From an uncultured Opitutaceae bacterium (GTDB lineage: Bacteria; Verrucomicrobiota; Verrucomicrobiia; Opitutales; Opitutaceae), in NCBI GenBank assembly GCA_903862935.1, contig CAIOZY010000025.1, positions 94,579 through 158,578 on the forward strand: 64,000 nucleotides of DNA, written 5' to 3'. The notes beneath the pieces were generated by a model. It saw only the letters and a list, made by a program, of their open reading frames with translations, was not told the origin of the DNA and made no database searches. The number at the start of each line of letters is the position of its first letter. Position 1 is the first letter of the stretch. The translations under genes were made by a program, and so were the position numbers. This document shows, piece by piece, positions 22,603 to 30,619 of this stretch.

Positions 22603-23476
22603 CCAACCGGTGTTCCGGCAGCTGGGTCCTGAACCAGGTCCGCTGCTTGCGCACCAGCGCCCGGGTATTGCGGACGATCTCGCCCTCGAGCTCGGCCTCG
22701 CCCAGCCGCCCGTCGAGCATCGCGATCACCTCGCGGTAGCCGATCGCCTTCGCGGCGCTCGGGTTGTCCCGCAGGCCCACCCCGAGAAGGCCGCGGACCT
22801 CATCCACGAGCCCCGCCTGGAGCATCGCGGCCGTGCGTGCCTCGATCCGCCGGGCCAGGTCTCTCGGATCGCGCTCGAGCAGCGTCAGCTCGAGCCTCCA
22901 GCCTCCAAACGGGGCCGGCATCCGCGAAAACTCCTCGGCGAGCTCCGCGAGCGGCCGCCCCGAGGCCAGGCACCGCTCCAGGGCCCGGACGACCCGGCGG
23001 GGGTTCGCCGTGTCGAGTTCGCCCAGGCCGAGCGGGTTTAACCGCCTCAGTTCTGAGACAAGCGCGGGCAGCCCGCCCTCCGCTCCGAGCCGCTCCACAT
23101 GGGCCCTGAGCTCGGCGGGGACGGCCACTGCGTCAGCGACCGGGACGAAGAATGACTTCAGGTAGAAGCCGCTGCCCCCGACGACGACGACCGGCCGGCC
23201 CCGGGCGGAGATCTCCTCGGCCGCCTCCCGGGCAAGCGTTGCGTAGCGGGCGACATCCATCCGCTCGGTCACCTCGAGGATATCCACCAGGTGGTGAGGG
23301 ACCCGCGCGCGCTCGGCCGCCGTGGGCTTGGCCGTCCCGATGTCCATCCCCCGGTAGAACAGCAGCGAGTCGCACGAGATCACCTCGGCGCCCTGCTCCT
23401 GCGCCAGGCGCAGCGCCCAGTCGGTCTTGCCGGTTGCCGTCGCCCCCGTGACGAGATGGAGGGTGCGCCCGCTCAC
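22586..23476 (-). CDS. miaA: tRNA dimethylallyltransferase
   Basis: LVTGATATGKTDWALRLAQEQGAEVISCDSLLFYRGMDIGTAKPTAAERARVPHHLVDIL. Confidence 0.96.
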   Translation of the reverse strand: MSGRTLHLVTGATATGKTDWALRLAQEQGAEVISCDSLLFYRGMDIGTAKPTAAERARVPHHLVDILEVTERMDVARYATLAREAAEEISARGRPVVVVGGSGFYLKSFFVPVADAVAVPAELRAHVERLGAEGGLPALVSELRRLNPLGLGELDTANPRRVVRALERCLASGRPLAELAEEFSRMPAPFGGWRLELTLLERDPRDLARRIEARTAAMLQAGLVDEVRGLLGVGLRDNPSAAKAIGYREVIAMLDGRLGEAELEGEIVRNTRALVRKQRTWFRTQLPEHRLVSLAG

Positions 23477-24381
23477 GCCTGGGCCCCGCCGGGGCCGGCC
23501 ACCCGGTTTCGACCCTGCCCCTTGGCGGCGTAGAGCGCCCGGTCGGCCGCGGCGACAAGCTCGGAGGCGGACGCCGCGTTCTCGGGGGCGACCGCCCAGC
23601 CCGCGCTCACGGTGAGCTCAAGCGGCGGGCCCTCCCCCGACTCAACCGCATGCCCCCGCACCGCTTCGCAGGCGGCAAGCGCCGCGCGCCGGGCCCCGTC
23701 CGGGCCGGCCTCAATCAGCACCAGGGCGAACTCCTCGCCGCCGAAGCGGGCCACGATATCGACCGGGCGCACCGCCCCGCGCAGGCGCCGGGCGACCTCG
23801 CGCAGGACGGCGTCGCCCGCCGGGTGCCCCCGCCGGTCGTTGACCAGCTTGAAGTGGTCGATGTCGACCATGGCCAACGCGAGTCGGTGGCCGAAGCTCC
23901 GGGCCCGGGTCCACTCCGCATCGAGCAGCCGGTCGAACTCGCGCCGGTTCACAAGCCCCGTCAGTTCGTCCCGGGTCGCCAGCCGGTGCAGTGCGTCGAG
24001 GGTTTCCCCGAGTTTCAGGGCGTAGCGGATCGACCGCTCCAGGGATGCCGGGGCGATCTCGCCCTTGACCAGGTAGTCGAGCGCCCCGGCGTTCATCGCC
24101 TCGATGTCGACCGTCTGGGAGGACTCGGCCGTAAGGAAGATGATCGGCGTCCGGCAGCCCCGCCCGACGGCCTCCCGGATGAGCTGCAGGCCGTCGCGCC
24201 CCCCGAGCTGGAAGTCGAGCAGGCACGCGGCGTAGCCCCCCGACATCAGGCGCTCCAGGCCCTCCTCATAGGTGCCGGCCCAGTCCAGCTCATAGGGCTC
24301 GACCCGGAAGTGGCGGAAGTGGGCCTGGATCAACCGGTGCTGCAGCCGGTCGTCGTCGATCATCAGGATCTTCCGGGCCAT
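23473..24381 (-). CDS. Response regulator with GGDEF domain (diguanylate cyclase)
   Basis: REC domain (ILMIDDDRLQHRL...ACLLDFQLGGRDG) plus GGDEF domain (DELTGLVNRREFDRLL, ARFGGEEFALVL). Confidence 0.93.
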   Translation of the reverse strand: MARKILMIDDDRLQHRLIQAHFRHFRVEPYELDWAGTYEEGLERLMSGGYAACLLDFQLGGRDGLQLIREAVGRGCRTPIIFLTAESSQTVDIEAMNAGALDYLVKGEIAPASLERSIRYALKLGETLDALHRLATRDELTGLVNRREFDRLLDAEWTRARSFGHRLALAMVDIDHFKLVNDRRGHPAGDAVLREVARRLRGAVRPVDIVARFGGEEFALVLIEAGPDGARRAALAACEAVRGHAVESGEGPPLELTVSAGWAVAPENAASASELVAAADRALYAAKGQGRNRVAGPGGAQA

Positions 24382-24388
24382 GGGCGTG

Positions 24389-25201
24389 TCACCCCCGCGC
24401 CGTCCCGGCCGAAAGGTCCCGGACCCGCGCCGCGAGAGCGGGCGCGATCCGCTCCCTTGCGGAGAGGTTCTCGCCGATTAAATTTACCAGGGCGCTGCCG
24501 ACGACGACGCCGTCTGCGAGGGCCGCGACCTGGGCGACATGCTCCCGCCGCGAGATCCCGAAGCCCACGACTACGGGAAGGGCCGTGTGGCGCCGGATGC
24601 GCCCCAGGGCCTCGCCAATCCCCGCAGGCAGCTCGCTGCGCACCCCGGTGACACCCTCGCGGGAAACGTAGTAGATGAAGCCCGTCGCCATCCGGCAAAT
24701 CCGCTCGAGGCGGGCCTCCGGTGTCGTCGGGGCCACGATCGCGACCAGGTCCACCCCGTGCCTTCCGGCCGCGGCGGCGACCTCGCCCGACTCCTCGGGA
24801 GGCAGGTCCAGGACGAGGATCCCGTCCACGCCGGCCTCCTTGGCCGCCCGCACGTACGCGTCGACCCCGTTTGCAAAGACCAGGTTGTAGTAGGTGTAGA
24901 AGACGACCGGCACCTGGGTCTCGCCGCGCAGCCGCCGCACCAGCTCGAATACCCGCGCCGCGGTCATCCCCGACTCCAGCGCCCGCTGGGCGGCGAGCTG
25001 GTTGGTGGGGCCGTCGGCCAGCGGGTCCGAGAAGGGGACTCCGAGCTCCAGCACGTCGACCCCGCCGGCGACCGCGGCGCGGCACGCCTCAAGCGAGGTC
25101 TCGAAGTCGGGGTCGCCCGCGCAGAGGTAGGCGACAAACGCGGCGCGGTTTCGGGCTCGGGCCCGGGCGAAGGCTTCGGCGATGCGGGGCATCGGGGCCA
25201 T
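24389..25201 (-). CDS. trpA: Tryptophan synthase alpha chain
   Basis: AYLCAGDPDFETSLEACRAAVAGGVDVLELGVPFSDPLADGPTNQLA; VGFGISRREHV; ADGVVVGSALVN. Confidence 0.96.
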   Translation of the reverse strand: MAPMPRIAEAFARARARNRAAFVAYLCAGDPDFETSLEACRAAVAGGVDVLELGVPFSDPLADGPTNQLAAQRALESGMTAARVFELVRRLRGETQVPVVFYTYYNLVFANGVDAYVRAAKEAGVDGILVLDLPPEESGEVAAAAGRHGVDLVAIVAPTTPEARLERICRMATGFIYYVSREGVTGVRSELPAGIGEALGRIRRHTALPVVVGFGISRREHVAQVAALADGVVVGSALVNLIGENLSARERIAPALAARVRDLSAGTARG

Positions 25202-25253
25202 CCTGCCAAAAGCCTCCGCCGGGAGGCAAGGGTCATGTGGCGGGACCGATGGG

Positions 25254-26024
25254 CTAGAACGTGAATTCCACCACGACTGGGCAGTGGTCGGAGAGCATGC
25301 TCCTTAGGACGCGGCATTCGACATGCCGGCAGCTGGCGGGCAGGAAGATGAAGTCCAGCATCCGGCGCGGGAGCGGCGAGGGAAAGGTTCCCCCGGTCTG
25401 CGGCCGGACAATGTAGTCGCCGTACTCGCGCAGATGGCCCCACAGGGCCGCCGTCGCGTCGTCGCGAGTTGCCGGGGTGTTGAAGTCCCCGCACACGATA
25501 GGCGGGATCGCCCAGCGGTGCGAACTCGAGCGCTGCTTCGCCCTGAGCCAGGCTACCAGCAGGTCCAATTGGCGCATGCGCCGGGCCCGGGAACTGGAGT
25601 GCAGGTGCAGGTTGACGAAGGGCACCCGCCTCGCCCCGACCGCCAGCTCCGCGAACAGGAACCCCTTCTCCCCCACCCGCCGCTTGCCGAAGGCCACCGT
25701 CTCGGTCTCCAGGATCACGTGGCGGGACAGGAGCGCGTTGCCGTACGACAGGTTAAGGAACCCCATCCTTCGGTTGTTGATCCCGAAGACGGCATGCGGG
25801 AACTTCCCGAAGACACGCAGATAGTCCAAATGGTTGAAGCTGCCCGCCCAGCGCGAGTTCTCGTCGATCTCCTGCATCGCAACGATATCCGGGTCGAGGC
25901 GGCGCAGCATGGCGGCGATCCTGCGCAGGTTGACCCGGATCTTCCGGGGCGAGGTCAGGCCCTGGATCGGCGCAAGGCCCCGGCCGTGCGCGATGTTGAA
26001 GGTTACGATCCTGAGGCGCGACAT
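25254..26024 (-). CDS. Endonuclease/exonuclease/phosphatase family protein
   Basis: MSRLRIVTFNIAHGRGL, DIVAMQEIDENSRWAGSFN, VCGDFNTP, LSDHCPVVVEF. Confidence 0.9.
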   Translation of the reverse strand: MSRLRIVTFNIAHGRGLAPIQGLTSPRKIRVNLRRIAAMLRRLDPDIVAMQEIDENSRWAGSFNHLDYLRVFGKFPHAVFGINNRRMGFLNLSYGNALLSRHVILETETVAFGKRRVGEKGFLFAELAVGARRVPFVNLHLHSSSRARRMRQLDLLVAWLRAKQRSSSHRWAIPPIVCGDFNTPATRDDATAALWGHLREYGDYIVRPQTGGTFPSPLPRRMLDFIFLPASCRHVECRVLRSMLSDHCPVVVEFTF

Positions 26025-26145
26025 GGCGGGACAGGGCGAACCTAGCGGATCGGGCGGCGGATTCCCATCCGCAAATCGCCCGCCTGCCAAGCAGCGCTTG
26101 ACAGGCCGAGCGGGCCCCAAGAATCTCTCCCCTCGCCTTTCTTAC

Positions 26146-26223
26146 GGCGGCCATAGCTCAGTTGGTTAGAGCACAAGATTGTGGATCTTGGGGTCGCGGG
26201 TTCGAGCCCCGTTGGCCGCCCCA
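26146..26223 (+). tRNA. tRNA-His (anticodon GTG), encoded CCA, with G-1
   Basis: G-GCGGCCA TAGCTCAGTTGGTTAGAGC ACAAGATTGTGGATCTTG GGGTC GCGGGTTCGAGCCCCG TTGGCCGC C CCA folds as a cloverleaf with a GTG anticodon. Confidence 0.95.
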
Positions 26224-26227
26224 CTTC

Positions 26228-26257
26228 AAAGCCCCCTCTGAAAAGAGGGGGCTTTTT
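26228..26257 (+). terminator. Rho-independent terminator downstream of tRNA-His
   Basis: AAAGCCCCCTCTGAAAAGAGGGGGCTTTTT: perfect GC-rich hairpin followed by a T-run. Confidence 0.9.
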
Positions 26258-26376
26258 GTTTGGCCTCCCGGCTCAGGACGCGGCCAGACGCCCCCAAACG
26301 CCCTTCCCGTTCTTCACCGGAGCCCCACCCAACATGTCTCTGCCGCCCGCTTGCCCGGACTTGCTTGCCCTCGTCC

Positions 26377-26406
26377 CGTTGTCTTTCAGGGCGTTGTCTT
26401 TCAGGG
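26377..26406. repeat. Perfect 15-bp x 2 tandem repeat
   Basis: CGTTGTCTTTCAGGG CGTTGTCTTTCAGGG downstream of the tRNA-His terminator. Confidence 0.9.
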
Positions 26407-26550
26407 GTTCTTGACCGTCGCAAACCTTCGCGTCACAATGAACGCACCCCGGAAGAATACGCGCTATTGGCTACGTCGCCCGCCGCAGAATGGGCCGGGA
26501 TGATCGAGAGAATCCAGACCGCTCGAAGATACAACACCACGAGGTGCAAC

Positions 26551-26961
26551 ATGAAGTGCATTCTAGGTTTGGTCGCCGCCATCGCACTAAGCACGCTGGA
26601 CACGTCACAGTCTTTCGGAGGTCCGGTTGCTCCGTTTGACCGGCAAGGTGTGATTCAGGGGAAAACAGGGACCGAGTGGGCCGTGTCGTTCAAGGGCGCC
26701 GAGGGGGCTGTTGCGGGTCTTTCCATTGATGTGACCGACCACATCAATGAGTCACCCGGTAGCGCCAATGTCGTGCTCGCCGTGAAAGATAGCAGCGGCA
26801 ACGTTATACAGTCGGTCAAAGTCACCCCCATGCTGATCTTCTACAACATGGGGATGATAAAATGGACACCGCCTGCGCCCGGGACGTATGTCATTCGGAT
26901 AGAGAACAACGACAACACCGACTACAAATACCATCTTTGGTGTGCCGTGCCTGCTACCTGA
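26551..26961 (+). CDS. Small secreted protein (paralog of 27061-27458)
   Basis: Signal peptide MKCILGLVAAIALSTLDTSQSFG, then GPVAPFDRQGVIQGK...WTPPAPGTYVIRIENNDNTDYKYHLW. Confidence 0.6.
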   Translation: MKCILGLVAAIALSTLDTSQSFGGPVAPFDRQGVIQGKTGTEWAVSFKGAEGAVAGLSIDVTDHINESPGSANVVLAVKDSSGNVIQSVKVTPMLIFYNMGMIKWTPPAPGTYVIRIENNDNTDYKYHLWCAVPAT

Positions 26962-27060
26962 TCCACTGAGGACGCCGCGGGGGCGCGCCAGTTTCTTTGG
27001 GCCAGGACGGGATACTTAGGGGTCTCCACCACACACGATGCAACGCCGAGAATTCACACA

Positions 27061-27458
27061 TGAAACCTATTCTAGTGCTGATCGCGACGATCTGGCTGGT
27101 CTCAGGGCCGGCATCCCGCTGCTTCTGCGGGCCGGTTCAGCCCTTTCACGTGAAGGCCACCATCGCGGCACAGGGCCGCGACAGGTATCGCGTCGCGTTG
27201 AAGGGCAATGAAGTGGCGGCGGCGTACTTCTATATCGCCCAGATTGGCTACGGGACTTTCGAACTCTCTGTAACTGGGCCCAACGGGGCCGTTGTCGGTT
27301 CCGACAAGGGGAATATGCTTCATAGCCCAATGGTGTCGTGGACACCGACCGAGCCCGGTGTTTACCTCATCGAGTTAACAAATAACGATAGGCTTTCCTA
27401 CAACTACGAGCTAACCGTGTATACGCCGGCGTCACCGGGCGCCGGGCCCCCCGGGTAG
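27061..27458 (+). CDS. Small secreted protein (paralog of 26551-26961)
   Basis: Signal peptide MKPILVLIATIWLVSGPASRCFCGPVQPF...SWTPTEPGVYLIELTNNDRLSYNYELTVY. Same layout and C-terminal motif as the upstream gene. Confidence 0.6.
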
Positions 27459-27614
27459 CACAGCAGCCAGCACAACCGAATCGCCTCGGTCGCCATTGAG
27501 AAGTACCGCGGAAGAGCCCCGCGTCCGGCCAGAAACCCGCCCCCCCTGCGGCTTTCCCAATGCGGCCTCTCCGACTCGGGTTTCACCCCGGATGGGCGAG
27601 ACCCCGCCGTTCCG

Positions 27615-27860
27615 TCAGTCCCTTCCCCAGCTCCAACGTGGCCGCTCACCCTTCCAGCAGCAGAATGTGAGCAGGACCACGAACACCGCTGAGACATACA
27701 GAATATACCCGGCTCTGTGGGCCTTCGCCATGGGAGCCCCACCGACTGCGGCAAGGACGCAGCCGACAAACACGGCCCATCCCTGCCAACGCGCGGGGAA
27801 ACTCCACCCCCAGCCAAAGGTTTTCGCAAAAAACCACGCCTTTTCTCTTGGAAGGGCCAT
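27615..27860 (-). CDS. Small membrane protein
   Basis: MALPREKAWFFAKTFGWGWSFPARWQGWAVFVGCVLAAVGG...AGYILYVSAVFVVLLTFCCWKGERPRW: two predicted TM segments. Confidence 0.5.
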   Translation of the reverse strand: MALPREKAWFFAKTFGWGWSFPARWQGWAVFVGCVLAAVGGAPMAKAHRAGYILYVSAVFVVLLTFCCWKGERPRWSWGRD

Positions 27861-28139
27861 ACTGCTTTCTTTGACCCTAGCCTTCCCTCGAGCCTTCTCA
27901 ATCCCATACCGTCGGTGCTTGCCGTTCGCCCAGGCCAACTCGGCTCTTGCCCCGGCCCCGCACCTGCTCAAGACGGGCCTGCTCGGTGGGCTCCTCCTCC
28001 CTGCGTAACCGATACAAGTGCAACCCTGCGGGGCCCTCGAGACTTGCGACCAAGGGTCCCACCAGTCAGGATGCGCGGGATGCCAGCCGCGATCGGCAGT
28101 CGATCCCAGCGCCTGACGCCATCCAACACAGCGAACCCT

Positions 28140-28451
28140 ATGACATCCTCCCTTGATTCACGAGCAGCCGCGGTTCGAGAGTTACAGGTCATTCCCGGGG
28201 TGGGCCCCATCATAGCCCGCAACCTGGTGGCCCTAGGCATCTCTCGCGTTGCGCAGTTGAGAGGAAAGAATCCGGAGCGCCTATACCGGCGATTGGAGGC
28301 GCACGAGGGAGCCCATGTCGATCGCTGCGCCCTGTATGTGTTGCGTTGCGCCGTTTACTACGCGGAAAATCAGCGGCACGACCCTCGCCTGCTCAAGTGG
28401 TGGAATTGGAAGGACGATCGGGTCGGTCCCCACCATCGCCGCCGCCCGTAG
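28140..28451 (+). CDS. Helix-hairpin-helix / Cdd1-like protein
   Basis: LQVIPGVGPIIARNLVALGISRVAQLRGKNPERLYRRLEAHEGAHVDRCALYVLRCAVYYAE. Confidence 0.7.
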   Translation: MTSSLDSRAAAVRELQVIPGVGPIIARNLVALGISRVAQLRGKNPERLYRRLEAHEGAHVDRCALYVLRCAVYYAENQRHDPRLLKWWNWKDDRVGPHHRRRP

Positions 28452-28559
28452 CCGCGATTCATCCATCCGTCCCCTAGATAAGAATCGCCCGAGGAGCCGG
28501 GACGGCCGTCGGGGTAGCAACGAGGCTCGGCCGGCCTAAGACTCGAGGGCGCCGGGGCC

Positions 28560-29447
28560 CTATGCAGCCTTCAATCTGCGGCGATACTGCGAGTATGCGG
28601 CCAAGGCCACGCCGACCACGACAGGAATCCAGGTTCCCACTTCTGGAACCGGCGTGATCGCCTTCCCATTTGCCCAGATCTCGGTAGTTCCGTTCCAAGC
28701 CGAGACGTTGTAGTCCAAAAGACCGCTCTCGTTCCATGCTGTGGAAGAACTCGAGCCGGAAATCCCGTTGGTGTTATCCACCAGAATCGCGAGATAGTTG
28801 ATCCCGTTATAGAATGTCGCGTTGCCGGTGCTTATGACCTGCTGCGTAACATTGTTCCACTCCCCTTGCGGCAAGGAAACTATCGAATTGGAATAATTGG
28901 AGGGCGCTGTCGTGGGACTGACGTTGTATCCCAGCGGGTTCATATAGATCGTATAGCCGTCGTCCGCAGCGATCGTCATGTCGATGGATACCGGAGCCGT
29001 AATAACAGCGCCAGCCGCTAGCCCCGTTTGGGTTAGATTAAACGCCAGAGTATATACGAAGAGGCCTTCATTGGATCCCGTTCCGTTTCCCGGTAGATAG
29101 TTTCCGCCCTTGTTGACGTAGGTAGATCCCGAGGTGTGGCCGCTTGAAGTTGACGCGCCGGGAGCAACAATCCACTCCGCTGTGCTCGTGTTGGACGTGT
29201 AGCCGGAACCGGACACCGCCGAGGCGGTAATCGCGTAAGCAGCCCCAACAAAGGTGGTGTTTACGCTGGATCCGCCATTGGACGAAGCGTAAGTCACCGT
29301 CCAATATGAAACGGCGCTCCCACCTGCGGTCAGCCCCTGCGAGCTGGTTTCGCCTGTGTTGTAAAGATTTGCAATAGTAACCTGGGCGCGGAGGCCGGAG
29401 AGCATCAGCGCCAGTACTGCGAAAATTGTGAATGGGAGTCGCGTCAC
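28560..29447 (-). CDS. PEP-CTERM-type sorted secreted protein
   Basis: Signal peptide, Ser/Thr/Gly/Asn-rich body, C-terminal PVPEVGTWIPVVVGVALAAYSQYRRRLKAA (VPE motif, TM, Arg cluster). Confidence 0.75.
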   Translation of the reverse strand: MTRLPFTIFAVLALMLSGLRAQVTIANLYNTGETSSQGLTAGGSAVSYWTVTYASSNGGSSVNTTFVGAAYAITASAVSGSGYTSNTSTAEWIVAPGASTSSGHTSGSTYVNKGGNYLPGNGTGSNEGLFVYTLAFNLTQTGLAAGAVITAPVSIDMTIAADDGYTIYMNPLGYNVSPTTAPSNYSNSIVSLPQGEWNNVTQQVISTGNATFYNGINYLAILVDNTNGISGSSSSTAWNESGLLDYNVSAWNGTTEIWANGKAITPVPEVGTWIPVVVGVALAAYSQYRRRLKAA

Positions 29448-29763
29448 TTGATAACGTTAATCTTAGCTTAGGCGCCATTACCTGTTGCAAGGGGGGAAAC
29501 TACTTACCGATTTGTAACTTTTCCCGCATAGGCTCTTGTGCCCCGGCAAGAGTTCGAAGCCGCAGGTTGTCTCGCGCCTTCGCGCCATCGAGGCGCCAAC
29601 AGCAGGCGGCGCACACCTAACCGAGTATGCCCCCGCGCCCTCGCAGGCCACGGGATCGCGCGGACCTTCTCTAGAATATCCCAGCGGGTGGGCATCGCCT
29701 CACGCGGCAGCCAGCCCCGTCCCGCGGCCCCGCACCCTGCTGGCTCCCGCAAGGCTTCCCAGC

Positions 29764-30195
29764 CTAGACTAATTTTCTTCGGTGCTGGAGGAGCCACCAC
29801 GACGACTGCTCCGTGATCGCCTGCTCAGCCGGAACGCCCTCGTTCAACCAGGCGAGCGCCTCCGAGCGCCTGCAGAAGATTCTCATCCGGTCGCCAAGCA
29901 CCGTTCGAATGTGGGTCTCGAAGTCCGAGACCCCGCTCGGCCCGAAGGCGAGCAGGGCATGCCGACCCCGAAGCCTGCCGATTCGCTCGGTGGAGAAGAG
30001 CGCCTTGGCGGTTCGGGCCGACACCCGGAACTCGTCCACGGCCGAGTAGTCCCCAAACCTGCGCGCATCGGCCCGGTCGTCAGGGTCTCTCCTAAGATCC
30101 TCAGCGCCGGCCACTAGCTCCTCGTCGGTCAGGACGCCGTACGCCATGACGAAGATGGTGTTCGTCTTCGGGTCGTACGAGTGGAACCAGGGCAT
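29764..30195 (-). CDS. STAS/SpoIIAA-like hypothetical protein
   Basis: MPWFHSYDPKTNTIFVMAYGVLTDEELVAGAEDLRRDPDDRADARRFGDYSAVDEF...FSTERIGRLRGRHALLAFGPSGVS. Confidence 0.5.
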   Translation of the reverse strand: MPWFHSYDPKTNTIFVMAYGVLTDEELVAGAEDLRRDPDDRADARRFGDYSAVDEFRVSARTAKALFSTERIGRLRGRHALLAFGPSGVSDFETHIRTVLGDRMRIFCRRSEALAWLNEGVPAEQAITEQSSWWLLQHRRKLV

Positions 30196-30619
30196 GGCTC
30201 TAGTATGATGATCCCAAACTGGAAACTTCACAAGGAGGCCACCCCGTTTTTACAATCAGATGGCCCGCCTCAGGCAAGAGTCCCGGGAAGCTGGGGCGCC
30301 TTCAAACCCCAAGCGCAGCTCCGCGCAGGCTGCCGGCGGAAACGTTTGGAAGCGGGTCAGTCTTTCTTGCGGCTGGGCTGCTCACAGCCGTGGCGTTCGC
30401 CGCACAGCCCGATACCGCACCCAATAGCAAATGTAGACAACAGCGGCGACAGCAAGACCGGCGTTCGATGTATCGAACGCAGTGCACGGCTTACGCTGGT
30501 GCGCAGTGGGCGCCCGCACAATTCTGATCTCAAACTGACCGCCACCGGGCATTACCCGGGTTTGCGCTCGGCCCCAATTGCCTCAACTGTCGCCTCTAGC
30601 GGGGCCGTGCCCCGCCCCC

